DNA of 64,000 bases from Lysinibacillus agricola (lineage in GTDB: Bacteria; Bacillota; Bacilli; Bacillales_A; Planococcaceae): contig NZ_CP067341.1 of NCBI RefSeq assembly GCF_016638705.1, positions 2,049,501 to 2,113,500 on the forward strand. Reading direction: 5' to 3'. Shown piece by piece: positions 52,756 to 62,660 of the stretch (positions are counted from its first letter, which is position 1; each line of letters starts with the position of its first letter). The notes under the pieces were generated by a model. The model did not search any database, was not told the origin of the DNA, and worked only from the letters and a program-made list of their open reading frames with translations. The position numbers and the translations under genes are program-made.

Positions 52756-52975
52756 ATATCACTAGGTTTTTTTAGATGGACCTCGAAAGAATCATAATAA
52801 AAAAGTTAAGTGGGATTTACTATCATTTATCAGACTCCTGAATGAAGACAAGGGATGTCTTCTTCTGTAGATAGTGAAAATGCTATTAATGTTGGATAAA
52901 GTATGTGATTTTTTCTAAGGTAATCTGCAACAGTTATACATCTTCAGTTGACATAGCACAGGTTAGAAGTAATCA

Positions 52976-53023
52976 AAAAATCGCTTGAATTTTTTAGAAT
53001 TATAGAATTCAAGCGATTTTTTT
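52976..53023 (+). terminator. Rho-independent terminator of the catabolic cluster
   Basis: AAATCGCTTGAATT/AATTCAAGCGATTT with a 14-base loop and seven T residues, 220 bases after the aminotransferase gene. The rest of 52756-53118 shows no gene. Confidence 0.85.
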
Positions 53024-53118
53024 ATTCATTATTATAAACATCTTTGTTATATTTAGGTATATCATATGCGAAAAAAAAACTTTCTAGCCTAAGGGAAGAT
53101 TTAAGATTCAACAAAATA

Positions 53119-53154
53119 AAAAATCGTAGCCAATTGTATAGCTACGATTTTTTG
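53119..53154. terminator. Bidirectional terminator
   Basis: AAATCGTAGC/GCTACGATTT with a 10-base loop and T-runs, just after the caspase-like gene on the minus strand. Confidence 0.85.
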
Positions 53155-53161
53155 CTGTTTT

Positions 53162-53716
53162 CTATGCAAAATAAAGCTGATACATCGAAGTTTCATCGTC
53201 AATAGATTTTGCGATTTCAAAGGCTTCTTGCTGTGTGCGCTCATTAGCAATGATTTCATACATAAATCTTATGAGAAACATTAAATTCGCATGACCATCT
53301 ATGTAATCATCCGGGGCCAAATAAGAGTGGCAACCGCTTTTTAAAAATGCAGTAGCTAGCTGCTTTTCACCTAAAGTACAGCCAGAGGCAATAACCTTCA
53401 CATCTTTTAATTTACAATATTTTAAGATCTCTTGTGGACCGAAAAATTCACCTCTAGGTTCATCTAATTCATATACATCTTCGCCTAGTTCTGGCATGCA
53501 AAAGCGCCCTTCATCCCCATGGAAGTTTAAAATTAAATAATCCATTCGATCATCAAAATCTTCTCCAAATAAAACATCAATTAAATCATTAGGTCTTCCT
53601 ATTAAATGAAGTGTTACTCGTACCCCAAATGACTCGAGTACTGACCGTAATGCAAACGATTCGATATCACAATTAGAGCCTACTACTAAACTAACATACA
53701 AATCTGGCTTACTCAT
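53162..53716 (-). CDS. Caspase-like (clan CD) candidate protein
   Basis: The 184-residue soluble protein belongs to a Bacillales family that, as far as I recall, is sometimes mislabelled delta-aminolevulinic acid dehydratase. It has the pattern of caspase-fold peptidases: strand-HG in YLILNFHGDEG (His66-Gly67) and strand-S-GC in VKVIASGCTLGEK (Cys113), at a spacing suitable for a His-Cys pair. The whole protein is about the size of a caspase core with no extra domain. Start ATG at 53716 with GGAGAGAA. An IS1595-type element begins 28 bases upstream and separates the gene from its old promoter. Confidence 0.7.
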   Translation of the reverse strand: MSKPDLYVSLVVGSNCDIESFALRSVLESFGVRVTLHLIGRPNDLIDVLFGEDFDDRMDYLILNFHGDEGRFCMPELGEDVYELDEPRGEFFGPQEILKYCKLKDVKVIASGCTLGEKQLATAFLKSGCHSYLAPDDYIDGHANLMFLIRFMYEIIANERTQQEAFEIAKSIDDETSMYQLYFA

Positions 53717-53951
53717 TTCTCTAATTCTCTCCTTTTATTTTTATGGCTCTGTTAAATTTAATTGTTGTTTTTAAAAATATAATTTTTGAAACCTGATTTA
53801 TTGTGATTTAGGTATAGTAAGAGAGATTTACAACAATAAGGAATATACACGATTTTATGCAAGATAGAGAACACACCCCTCAAGCGCAAATACAGTTGTT
53901 TCAACCATTTGAGCCATCTGTATAAAATAATGTATAAAAAATGTTCACAAG

Positions 53952-53994
53952 AAAAGGCACGAAACGCTGTTAAATCAACGTTCGTGCCTTTTTA
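53952..53994. terminator. Stem-loop terminator inside the IS1595-type element
   Basis: AAAAGGCACGAA/TTCGTGCCTTTT with an 18-base loop and T-runs on both sides. It may block transcription crossing into or out of the element. The flanking part of 53745-54136 carries no gene. Confidence 0.75.
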
Positions 53995-54136
53995 AAATGT
54001 CCCCCAACTTACATTTGGGAACGTTTTTTTATTTGAAATTTATATTATATTTACTAAAAAACAGCGATATTCTATCAGCCTTCTACAGTTGGCTAGAAGA
54101 AAGGGAATAAATAAAAAAGAGTAAGAGTAGCAACTT

Positions 54137-54331
54137 CTAATCCATTTTAATTTTCTTATACTTTGTGAAATACATTATAGAAAAAAATATAATCCAAAAA
54201 ATAATTATTAAATACACAAGAGCAGTGAGAGGTTCGGTAAACGGATTAACATTATTTTGATAATCTTTAATAATTAGAATAGCTAACACCAAAATTGAAC
54301 TCCAAAACATAATCATCAAATATAATTTCAT
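54137..54331 (-). CDS. Small two-span membrane protein (passenger gene)
   Basis: The 64-residue protein has two hydrophobic segments (LMIMFWSSILVLAILII and LVYLIIIFWIIFFSIMYF) and a basic tail. AAAGGAGG stands 10 bases before the ATG. It is divergent from the secreted-protein gene at 54418, with only 86 bases between. I do not recognise the family. In this context it could be an immunity or accessory protein for the secreted product, which is an inference from position. Confidence 0.65.
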   Translation of the reverse strand: MKLYLMIMFWSSILVLAILIIKDYQNNVNPFTEPLTALVYLIIIFWIIFFSIMYFTKYKKIKMD

Positions 54332-54417
54332 AAGATTCTAGCCTCCTTTCTATTTACATTTTTTGTTAATGATGTAAATTATGGATATGTCGTAAAAAAG
54401 GACTGGAGGAAAAGTAT

Positions 54418-54951
54418 ATGACTGTTAAAACTAGTAACTATTTAAAATTTTTAACTTCTTTCGTTACCATCTTTTTATTAAGTGTAATTTATTTTTCGGA
54501 AAATTCCAACGCTGAAGAAAATTCCTATGTTGAAGAAAATATTACTCATACAGTAATTGAAGTTGATTTGGATAATAACTTAAGTTTAAATCCTTTGAAT
54601 GATACCCTTATTGAACCATTTAATGGTTACACAGTAATTGAAGTAGATAAGCCTATTAAACATCAGGGCTATTTAAGTAATAAAGTTTTAAACGATATGA
54701 AAGATAGACAAAGCTTACAGATGTCTATTCTTGATATAATTGAAGCTGCTGCAATACCTACAGGCGGGGGTGTCTCAATAGCAGTTGCCAAAGCATTTAA
54801 CAGTGGGCCTACAAAACTAGCAGAAGCAGCTCTTACAGGTGACCATGCTTATGTAGTAACTGTATATGCAAGTGGTGTTGCGCCAAGTTTATCAGTAATT
54901 ACTTATATTTATTACACAAAACAAACATTAAGATTTGTATATCAACCATAA
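54418..54951 (+). CDS. Secreted protein of unknown function (passenger gene)
   Basis: The 177-residue protein has a signal peptide (residues about 8-32: NYLKFLTSFVTIFLLSVIYF SENSNAEE). Then comes a repeat-like VIEVDLDN/VIEVDKP segment. The C-terminal part (residues 100-177) is rich in Ala, Gly, Ser and Val and has two amphipathic or membrane-like stretches (AAAIPTGGGVSIAVAKAFN, VVTVYASGVAPSLSVITYIY). The form is that of small secreted toxins or bacteriocins, but no family was recognised. The ATG follows GGAGGAAAAG. A strong terminator follows. Confidence 0.65.
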   Translation: MTVKTSNYLKFLTSFVTIFLLSVIYFSENSNAEENSYVEENITHTVIEVDLDNNLSLNPLNDTLIEPFNGYTVIEVDKPIKHQGYLSNKVLNDMKDRQSLQMSILDIIEAAAIPTGGGVSIAVAKAFNSGPTKLAEAALTGDHAYVVTVYASGVAPSLSVITYIYYTKQTLRFVYQP

Positions 54952-54990
54952 AAAGAGTAGGCACATAAATTTATGTGCCTACTCTTTTTC
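54951..54990 (+). terminator. Rho-independent terminator
   Basis: A 19-bp stem, AAAAGAGTAGGCACATAAA with its inverse, almost without a loop and with a T-run, directly after the secreted-protein gene. Confidence 0.92.
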
Positions 54991-55155
54991 AAGCCCTCAG
55001 CTCTTGGTACGACCGAGATATGAAGAGCACTAACTCGACATATTCTACGTTGAAGTTAATATACAAACATCCCCAAAGCGTCGTTTGGTAACTTTATTTC
55101 GTTTAACGCTGCAAATCCTCACAAACTGGTGAAAGCCCTAGTAGTCAAACGAGTA

Positions 55156-56185
55156 TTACAGATTGAATTTCGATAAACGTAAACTTTGATAGGTTTCTGT
55201 CATTTCAAAAATAAACGATGTCAATAGAAATTCTTTAATATTATGCTTTGTACTTTCATTACTATGACTATCCACAAATAAAAACCAAGCAAGGTAATTA
55301 TCAAGGTATTTAGAAGCTACCCCTTTAAAACGATGTATCCAATGTTTTAAACGTGAATGAAGTCCATTTACATTTTGGATATGATACAAACCTTTGATAA
55401 CGTGGTTCCCATCGTCTGATTTAAATACGGTAGTGTTCTATCCCTTTTTCATTGGCATACGTTTTATAAGCTCTCCAAGCGTCTGTTACAAGTACATTAT
55501 TAGGTGTTAGTTTAGAGCCTATCATACCGTCAACTTTAGTTTTCACAACACGCCCCATACAAGCCACTTTTGAAACGGTTGATTTAGTTCGGTCTCTTGC
55601 AACTAGAACGCAGACTTGTTCCTTGCTAATCCCTCTTAGTGTTGATTTGCCGCCTCGCTTACGTGGTTTACGTTCACTAATGCCACGTTGCCCTTTTTGA
55701 GAATACAAAAAATAAGTCTCGTCCACTTCAACGATACCATCAAATTGTTCAAAATCCATTTGTTTAAGAGCCCATAACAACTTGTGTCTCCAATAGAATA
55801 ATGTAACCCAAGTAACGCCCACAATTTCTGCTGATTTACGCAAGGAATAGCCTTTAAACATACATTCAACAAAAGCAATCCATTCATTACCTTTTCGAGT
55901 TCGATAAAGAATTGTATTTGTAGTATCCATAAATGTTTTACGACAAGCCTTGCAGCGATATCGTTGACGACCATTCACTTTACCGAAGCGATTAATATGT
56001 TCTGAGGTGCAATGAGGGCATTCAAAACCTTCTTTAAAACGCACTTCTCTCATTTCATCAATTAACCGACCATCAGCAGTTGAGGAAGGCTCAACATAGC
56101 GTTTTACCCATTGAAACACTCGTTCTTTATCTGTATGAGATAATTTATCGATATGTTTTAATAAATTGCTAAAGGCTTTACTCAT
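55156..56185 (-). pseudogene. IS1595 family transposase with one frameshift
   Basis: The first part (56185 to 55421, start ATG after GGAGGG) has the IS1595 zinc ribbon (CPHC ... CKAC near residues 40-65) and the DDE-type motifs IVEVDETYF and LVTDAWRAY. After IEHYRI a one-base shift at about 55425 continues as [33 protein letters not shown] and [12 protein letters not shown] to the stop at 55156. This is the ISXO2-like catalytic C-terminus. Without suppression or frameshifting it gives a non-functional protein. Confidence 0.88.
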
Positions 56186-56273
56186 CGTTGAACCCTCCAT
56201 TAAGAATGTTTGTTCTTATTATAACCAATTAATTGAAAGGTATCAATTTTCAACATTAATCTTTAACAGAGCC

Positions 56274-56715
56274 ATTATTATAATAATATTATATCCAAAT
56301 TTAGGAATGAAGACCAGCTTGATGACAATGATACAAGCTCACAAACCGTTGTTTTTTTAAAAAGTTTTTTCTAAAAACATCCAGGAAAGCGCCAAGCCGG
56401 AACGGAAATCAATCCTTGTTATGGAGGTGATCTTATAGTAAGAGAGGTGTCTATTCAAAAATCATACTTGGCATCGTATTAGGAATTAGACCTATACGAG
56501 CCGTAGGGACATTTTTGGCTGGATGACTTGCTATGTGTTCTTTTTTTAACTATTAAAACTGAATTTACAGAAGTCAAGACATTTGGAGATGTGTTTTAAT
56601 TTTTGTAAAATTTTAGTGTTAATTCATGAGAAAAGACGCACTCTTTATAGGATAATAGGTATATCTGGTCTATAATCAAGATAGTTGATGTAAATAGTAG
56701 AATAGAGGGAATCGA
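56274..56715. other. Gene-free stretch with a half repeat
   Basis: This was probably the upstream region of the caspase-like gene before the IS insertion. It contains the right half of a family 1 repeat (56381-56412) and a short decayed reading frame after GGAGGTGAT near 56423 (GVYSKIILGIVLGIRPIRAV, then stop). The receptor promoter lies near its end. Confidence 0.5.
56381..56412. repeat. Dispersed repeat, family 1, right half
   Basis: CCAGGAAAGCGCCAAG and CCGGAACGGAAATCAA match the right part of copy A at 2617-2677. The left half is missing. Confidence 0.6.
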
Positions 56716-58395
56716 ATGAGATTAACGGTAGAACGAAAACTACAATTTGCTTTTGGTATAGTATTAGTATTTCTATTACTAATCACTAGTATTGCAATGT
56801 ATTATTTAAATGATAATAAACACACACTTGCGGAAATCGAAAAAAACACGGAATTAATGAACTTGTATAATGATATTTCCTTCCAAACGGTTCGGGCAAA
56901 TGCAGCCATTCGAGGGTATATGTTATATGGGAAAGAAGATATGCTCAACAATCATCTTGAAATACGAGATACCTTACATAAATCCATTCATCGTATTGAA
57001 GAACTTGGACATAAAAATGCAGATTTTGAACAATTTTTAAAGCAGTTAGAGGAATGGGAAAAGCCTATAGATGAACAAATTGTGCCTCTTTTTCAAAGTG
57101 GTGAAAAACAGCAAGCACAGCAGTTGGCATTACCGATTTTAGGGAAAGGCTCTCTGAAGCTCGTTGAGTTTGGGAAAACGATGGCTACAGCTCAGCAGGA
57201 CGAAATGCAGGCGCGTATAGAGGCTACAAAGCAAAAAGGCGACAGAAGTGGCAAAGAAATTGCTGTATTAGCAATAGTGTCCTTACTTATAAGCATTATT
57301 ATTGCGACAGTTTTTGGTCGACGAGTAGCGAAAAATATTCAACAAACTGTAGTAGAAATGGACAAATTCTCAAATGGCAATTTACAAACGCAACTGCAAT
57401 TTAAAACAAAAGATGAGTTTGCACAGTTGGCAGCTTCCTTTAATTCGATGTCGGAAAAGCTTAGACATACTATGAAGCAAGTTGGTAATTCATCTGAACA
57501 GGTATCAGCAACTTCCGAGCAGCTAACGGCGAGTAGTATGGAAGTGACACAGGCAACAGAAGTTGTCACAGAATCGATTCAAGATATTGCACATGGTATC
57601 GAAAAACAGGATACATTGACAGGTGATGTACGAAACTTATCTTCGCATATTTTGAAAAAAATGAATGACATATCAACGAGTATTGATCATGTTAACGATG
57701 CAACTGTAGAAACCAAAAATATGGCTAGCACAGGGCGTTCCTCAGTTCGTAATGTCATTGAACAGATGAATGAAATTTCGGATAATACAGCAGAGCTAAG
57801 TACACGTGTTAAAGATTTAGATGAAAATACAGCGGCAATCGTTTCTGCCGTCAATGTTATTAAAAATATTGCGACCCAAACAAACCTATTGGCCATCAAT
57901 GCCTCTATCGAAGCAGCACGAAGCGGTGAGCATGGCAAGGGCTTTGCCGTAGTAGCAGAAGAGGTACGGAAGCTAGCAGATGAATCGAATTTAGCTGCAG
58001 TAGATATTGAAAAGGTTGTTGCGCAAATTACTGAGAGTACAAGGGTTATCGAGGAAGACATGATTAATAGTAATGATTCAGTAATAGTTGGTCGTGAAAA
58101 AGTAAATGTGGCGAGAGATAATTTCATACAAATTGACGATGCCATTAATGACGTGCAAGCACAGACCGAATCAGTGACAGCGGCAATTCGAACGATACAT
58201 TTAGATATTGAAAAACTTGTAAAAGAAATCGACTATATTAGCGAAGTATCCATGAAATCGAGTGGTAATGTTCAAAGTGTTGCGGCATCCTCTGAGGAAC
58301 AAAATGCAGCGATGGAAGAAGTAGCAGCGGCCTCTACACATTTAGCAAAAATGGCGATTGACTTACAGGAATCAATTCAGACATTTAAATACTAA
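56716..58395 (+). CDS. Methyl-accepting chemotaxis protein with helical-bundle sensor
   Basis: The 559-residue receptor has membrane spans at about 9-28 and 184-203. An outer four-helix-bundle/CHASE3-type domain (30-180) lies between, followed by a HAMP linker (205-258) and a cytoplasmic signalling domain. The conserved tip lies near residues 385-425 ([35 protein letters not shown]). The ligand is unknown. It has its own terminator. The start ATG at 56716 has a GAGGGAA site. Confidence 0.93.
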   Translation: MRLTVERKLQFAFGIVLVFLLLITSIAMYYLNDNKHTLAEIEKNTELMNLYNDISFQTVRANAAIRGYMLYGKEDMLNNHLEIRDTLHKSIHRIEELGHKNADFEQFLKQLEEWEKPIDEQIVPLFQSGEKQQAQQLALPILGKGSLKLVEFGKTMATAQQDEMQARIEATKQKGDRSGKEIAVLAIVSLLISIIIATVFGRRVAKNIQQTVVEMDKFSNGNLQTQLQFKTKDEFAQLAASFNSMSEKLRHTMKQVGNSSEQVSATSEQLTASSMEVTQATEVVTESIQDIAHGIEKQDTLTGDVRNLSSHILKKMNDISTSIDHVNDATVETKNMASTGRSSVRNVIEQMNEISDNTAELSTRVKDLDENTAAIVSAVNVIKNIATQTNLLAINASIEAARSGEHGKGFAVVAEEVRKLADESNLAAVDIEKVVAQITESTRVIEEDMINSNDSVIVGREKVNVARDNFIQIDDAINDVQAQTESVTAAIRTIHLDIEKLVKEIDYISEVSMKSSGNVQSVAASSEEQNAAMEEVAAASTHLAKMAIDLQESIQTFKY

Positions 58396-58400
58396 CAACA

Positions 58401-58445
58401 AGAGCCCCTATGCATCATAGCTAAAGCATGATACATAGGGGTTCT
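58401..58445 (+). terminator. Rho-independent terminator
   Basis: AGAGCCCCTATG and CATAGGGGTTCT pair around a partly paired ATCAT/ATGAT inner stem, directly after the first receptor gene. Confidence 0.85.
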
Positions 58446-58540
58446 ATGTTTAGTTAAATGATGAAGAAGTGCATAAATAGAAGAATTTATGTTACAGAAA
58501 TCAAAAAAATGAAAAATGGGGTTTGAATTTAAGTATTTCG

Positions 58541-58548
58541 GCCGATAA
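58541..58548 (+). promoter_or_regulatory. Possible sigma-D -10 element
   Basis: GCCGATAA matches the -10 of motility (sigma-D) promoters and lies 143 bases upstream of the second receptor gene. A good TAAA -35 element at 15 bases is not present, so this is tentative. Confidence 0.4.
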
Positions 58549-58690
58549 AAGCCTAGGGTGAAATTAAATCGATAAAAAAGGAGGAGGTTGTGAACCAGGA
58601 GGTGGCATTCCTTTTAGAGTCTAAAAAGAAATCACAAAATTGGACAAAACACATTTTAAGAACTAGTAAAGACAAAAGGAGAGCTGTTGC

Positions 58691-60652
58691 ATGAAACAAT
58701 TATTTGGAAGCTTTAAGGGCAAGCTTTACACGTTATTTGCTCTTATCTTGCTAATCCCGGTTATTACTGTAGGAAGTTTTTCGTATCTTTCGGCAAAAAA
58801 TTCGATAAAAGAAGAAATATTATTTAGTGCAAATGAAAGTGTAGAAATTTTAAATACGCTTATTGATAAAACCATTAGTGAAAAAATAAATGAGGTCAAT
58901 GTGTATAGCGAGGAAATAGATTCTTCTATGTATGAACAGAAGGAAACCGCAATATTAGCTGATTTCCAGCAATATATGAAGGTGAGTCCGGATGTTTTAA
59001 GCATTTATATTGGAACAAATGAGGGAGCATTTATTCAAGAACCAAGATTGAATAGCGCGGATTATAATCCTTTAGAAAGAGATTGGTATAAAGAGGCTAC
59101 GGCATTAAAGGGCGAAACTGTAATAACGAATCCCTACATAGATGCAGGAAATGGAGATATGGTCGTAACAGTTGCTCGTCAGATAAAAGATCAATCTGGG
59201 GTAGTAGCCATTGATATAAAATTGACAGACCTTCAAAAAATTGCAGACTCAATCAATATCGGAAAAAATGGATATTCTTCTATTTTTGGCGAAAATAATA
59301 TGATCATTTCACACCCTTCTTTAGAAGCGGGTGGGGAATTAAAAGAGAGCTTTCTAGATCAGATGTACAAAAGCGAATCTGGCACGTATGAATACGTCTT
59401 TGACGGTGATGATCGTATTATGTTCTTTACAACGAATAAATTGACGGGTTGGAAAATTACCGGCACAATTTTTGCAAAGGAAATTGACGAATCGGCATCA
59501 TCCATTTTATATCATACGTTACTCGTGCTAATTATTGCGATTGTTATAAGTACGATTGTTTTCTATTTTGTTATGAAGGGAATCATAAAACCGATTAGAT
59601 CGCTTAAGGATAGCGCAGTGACAATTAGTAATGGTGATTTAACTGAGAAAGTGACGATTACCTCTCGTGATGAGATTGGACAGCTAGGGCAAGCCTTTAA
59701 CGATATGCAAGACAGTCTGAGGACACTTATTCAAAAAATAGAACAAAACGCTGAGGAGGTAGCATCGTCGGCAGAAGAGCTAACAGCCAATGCCAATCAA
59801 ACGAGTATCGCAACAGAAAAGGTTGCCATTTCGATTCAAGATGTTGCTACAAGTGCAGATACGCAAACGACGAGTGCCAACAAAAATGCAGAATCGTTAC
59901 ATGAACTTTCTAAGGCCATTCTTCATATCGCGGAAATCTCTTCTACTGTGACGGATTTTTCACAGCACGCAACGCTACAAGCAGATGAAGGTGGTAAAGC
60001 AGTCCGAAATACAAAAGATCAAATGCATTCTATTCATTTATCGGTAACTGATTCAAATACGAAAATTCAAACATTACATGAACGCTCTCAGCAAATTACG
60101 TCCATTTTAGATGTGATTACAAGCATTGCGGATCAAACTAACTTACTTGCTCTCAATGCAGCAATTGAGGCAGCAAGAGCTGGGGAGCACGGAAAAGGCT
60201 TTGCAGTCGTTGCGGATGAAGTAAGAAAGCTGGCGGAGCAATCGCAGGAATCTGCACAACAAATTTTCGAGCTAATCCAAGGCATTCAGTTAGAAACAGA
60301 ACAATCTGTAAACATCATGGCAAAAGTTACAGAAGATGTTCAAAATGGTCTACAAGTATCTGATGAAGCCATCACGAAATTCCAAGTGATAAAGGCAAGC
60401 ATGGATAAAATTACTCCTAAAATGGAAGAGGTGTCTTCTGCCTCTGAACAAATGTCAGCAAGTGTACAAGAGGTGACAGCTGTTACGGAGGATTTGGCAT
60501 CTTCAGCAAAAGGAAATGCAGCTGCTTCTGAGGACGTTGCGGCGTCTACAGAGGAACAATTAGCTTCGATGGAAGAAATTAATGCTTCTGCACAAGCTCT
60601 AGCGCATATGGCAGATGAGCTAAAAAAGCTAATTAGTCAATTTAAATATTAA
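58691..60652 (+). CDS. Methyl-accepting chemotaxis protein with double Cache sensor
   Basis: The 653-residue receptor resembles McpA/B/C of Bacillus. Spans lie at about 12-33 and 277-299. Between them is an outer dCache_1 domain with the ligand-pocket segment [15 protein letters not shown] and [20 protein letters not shown], which in this family often binds amino acids. HAMP (300-352) and a signalling domain with [20 protein letters not shown] and [15 protein letters not shown] follow. The start is the ATG at 58691 after AAAGGAG. It is separated from the first receptor by a terminator. Confidence 0.94.
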   Translation: MKQLFGSFKGKLYTLFALILLIPVITVGSFSYLSAKNSIKEEILFSANESVEILNTLIDKTISEKINEVNVYSEEIDSSMYEQKETAILADFQQYMKVSPDVLSIYIGTNEGAFIQEPRLNSADYNPLERDWYKEATALKGETVITNPYIDAGNGDMVVTVARQIKDQSGVVAIDIKLTDLQKIADSINIGKNGYSSIFGENNMIISHPSLEAGGELKESFLDQMYKSESGTYEYVFDGDDRIMFFTTNKLTGWKITGTIFAKEIDESASSILYHTLLVLIIAIVISTIVFYFVMKGIIKPIRSLKDSAVTISNGDLTEKVTITSRDEIGQLGQAFNDMQDSLRTLIQKIEQNAEEVASSAEELTANANQTSIATEKVAISIQDVATSADTQTTSANKNAESLHELSKAILHIAEISSTVTDFSQHATLQADEGGKAVRNTKDQMHSIHLSVTDSNTKIQTLHERSQQITSILDVITSIADQTNLLALNAAIEAARAGEHGKGFAVVADEVRKLAEQSQESAQQIFELIQGIQLETEQSVNIMAKVTEDVQNGLQVSDEAITKFQVIKASMDKITPKMEEVSSASEQMSASVQEVTAVTEDLASSAKGNAAASEDVAASTEEQLASMEEINASAQALAHMADELKKLISQFKY

Positions 60653-60670
60653 CATAATTAGACATACCAA

Positions 60671-60704
60671 AAAACGCCATTCCTTTGAGGAGTGGCGTTT
60701 TTGT
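60671..60704. terminator. Bidirectional terminator
   Basis: AAAACGCCATTCCT/AGGAGTGGCGTTTT with a 3-base loop and T-runs, between the convergent receptor and AGCS genes. Confidence 0.92.
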
Positions 60705-60708
60705 ATCA

Positions 60709-62103
60709 TTATCGATCTTCTTCCCAACATTCTGTATTTTTCAATGTTGGAATTGATTTTGCATAAAATACAGGATTTTTGCCGGTTTTCCGTTGCATTG
60801 TAAAATCGTCTAACACGAGGAAGGCTATTTTGCCAAGTAACATGATAATCGCAATATTTATTAAAGCCATAAGTCCCATAAACAGGTCTGCTAGGTTCCA
60901 AACAAGCTGTACCTGTGCAATAGAACCAAACATCACCATACCAAGCACTAAAATACGGTAGACAAACATCCAACCTTTATGAGCATTCATAAACTCAATA
61001 TTAGATTCACCGTAATAGTAATTTCCAACGATGGAACTAAAGGCAAAGAAAATAATCGCAATAGCGATAAAGTAAGGAGCCCATCCACCTACATGTACAG
61101 CTAAGGAATTTTGTGTAAGAATAATTCCATCGCTTTCACCAGTATTGTATAGACCCGCTAAAATAATGATAAACGCTGTTGCAGTACAAATCATAATTGT
61201 ATCAAAAAATACTCCTAAGCTTTGCACAAGCCCTTGCTTTGCAGGATGTGAAGTATTAGCTGTAGCGGCGGCGTTAGGGACACTACCCATCCCGGCTTCA
61301 TTGGAAAATAAGCCTCGGCGTACACCTTGCATAATAGCAATTCCAATCGCTCCACCAGCAGCCTCCTGAAGACCAAACGCTTGTGAGAAAATCAGCTTGA
61401 AAACCGCAGGAATTTCAGAAAAATTCGTCACGACAACAAAAAGCGCGACTATTAAATAGAAGACAGCCATAACTGGTACAAGTACTTGCGTAACTTTTAC
61501 AATTCTATGTACGCCACCAAAAATAATCATGGCCGTTAACGCGACTAACAAAATGCCGATGATATAAGGCTCAATATCAAATGCTTCACCTACAGAAGTT
61601 GCAATCGTATTTGATTGTACAGCATTAAAAATAAAGCCAAAGCTTAACGTTAAAAGAATACTAAAAACGATTCCTAATTTACGTTGACCTAAAGCTTTTT
61701 CCATATAATATGCTGGTCCACCACGAAACGTATCGCCATCCTTTACTTTGTACACCTGTGCAAGTGTACTTTCAATAAAAGCAGTGGCCATTCCTAATAT
61801 GGCGATAATCCACATCCAAAATACCGCTCCAGGTCCACCTACGCCGATTGCTAGTGCAACGCCTGTAATATTCCCAGTACCTACACGTGAGGCTGCGCTA
61901 ATCGTAAAGGCTTGGAACGGAGAAACACCTGAATCTCCATCTCTTTTTTCAACTATTAAACGAAACATCTCAGGAAAAAGTCGAATTTGCACAAACTTTG
62001 TGCCGAATGAAAAATACAATCCTGCAACTAATAACAATACAATGAGGATATATGTCCATAAAATATTATTAGCATCATTTACAATATTCGATATCCATTC
62101 CAT
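60709..62103 (-). CDS. Sodium/alanine symporter (AGCS family)
   Basis: The 464-residue protein has about eleven spans and the AGCS signatures: SRVGTGNITGVALAIGVGGP near residue 72, FRGGPAYYMEKALGQRKLG near 125, and RRGLFSNEAGMGSVPNAAAT near 263. It takes up alanine, glycine or serine with sodium (AlsT/AgcS type). The ATG at 62103 follows GGAGG. It forms a single-gene unit. Its neighbours (racemase and D-peptidase) also concern amino acids, but they are divergent. Confidence 0.95.
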   Translation of the reverse strand: MEWISNIVNDANNILWTYILIVLLLVAGLYFSFGTKFVQIRLFPEMFRLIVEKRDGDSGVSPFQAFTISAASRVGTGNITGVALAIGVGGPGAVFWMWIIAILGMATAFIESTLAQVYKVKDGDTFRGGPAYYMEKALGQRKLGIVFSILLTLSFGFIFNAVQSNTIATSVGEAFDIEPYIIGILLVALTAMIIFGGVHRIVKVTQVLVPVMAVFYLIVALFVVVTNFSEIPAVFKLIFSQAFGLQEAAGGAIGIAIMQGVRRGLFSNEAGMGSVPNAAATANTSHPAKQGLVQSLGVFFDTIMICTATAFIIILAGLYNTGESDGIILTQNSLAVHVGGWAPYFIAIAIIFFAFSSIVGNYYYGESNIEFMNAHKGWMFVYRILVLGMVMFGSIAQVQLVWNLADLFMGLMALINIAIIMLLGKIAFLVLDDFTMQRKTGKNPVFYAKSIPTLKNTECWEEDR

Positions 62104-62660
62104 TTGCTTTCCTCCAATCTCAGTACGCTTTAGTCTACACTGTTTTTTTGTAATATATCCACTTTTTGAAAATACTGAATTATAGAAATGAATTTGATGT
62201 GAAAAATATTTTTACAATAGTAGAAATATCTAGTTCAAAGTCCGGTGCAGTGACGAAGATAATAGATACTTGCTAGTACTCAATACAGAAATATGTCGAA
62301 ATTTTACCGAGTAATAATACCAAAGAAAAATGTATATTGAAATGAAAAGGAGGTAACGTATAGGATTTTACTTTCTTTTGAATTGGTACTTTCTGGTGAT
62401 GGTTATGTTAATTAGATATTTGCAAGGATTACGAAAAGAAAAGCTGAAGAAATGGAAGAACAGTGTTAAAGCTAGTAAAAGGTTATTTTTCGAAAATTCC
62501 CTTATTTCTCCTAGGATTTTTAGTATAATAATGAAATTAAAGGCTCATCACCAAAAGTTGGGTATGAAATTTGTTAAAACTAAGTTGATTGGACGCGCCC
62601 AGTCGGAACGGAAAACTACCCAATGTTATGATGAAAAGCCAAATTAAAGGGGGAAATTGC
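62104..62660. other. Intergenic stretch with a decayed small membrane gene and a repeat
   Basis: AAGGAGG at 62348-62354 is followed after 5 bases by ATA GGA TTT at 62360, which opens a frame IGFYFLLNWYFLVMVML, then RYLQGLRKEKLKKWKN. This reads as a small membrane protein whose ATG may have mutated to ATA. The frame runs on into the family 1 repeat at 62583-62618. No other gene was seen. Confidence 0.35.
62583..62618. repeat. Dispersed repeat, family 1, deleted copy
   Basis: GTTGATTGGACGCGCCC and AGTCGGAACGGAAAACTACC are a shortened form of copy A (2617-2677). The flanks also match: AAAGTTGGG ... TTGTTAAAAC upstream and TTATGATGA downstream. Confidence 0.65.

Larger units (their letters stand above)
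53745..56273 (-). mobile_element. IS1595-type element with two passenger genes
   Basis: The left end GGCTCTGTTAAATTTAATTG at 53745 and the right end (inverted, CTTTAACAGAGCC ending at 56273) share GGCTCTGTTAAA and continue similarly to TGTTG. The flanking 8 bases are ATTTTTAT (53737-53744) and ATTATTAT (56274-56281), 7 of 8 identical, the target duplication length expected of IS1595. Inside lie the frameshifted transposase, a small membrane protein gene and a secreted-protein gene, 2.5 kb in all. IS1595 members with passenger genes are known. Confidence 0.75.

Noticed and set aside
55000..55155. Left end of a minimal IS1595 copy just after the transposase
   Set aside because: No GGCTCTGTTAAA-type end or matching 8-bp duplication is seen here, whereas both are present at 53745, so the larger element is preferred.
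62589..62660. N-terminal extension of the racemase
   Set aside because: It begins inside a dispersed repeat. The GTG at 62661 has a strong ribosome site and the family N-terminus starts there.
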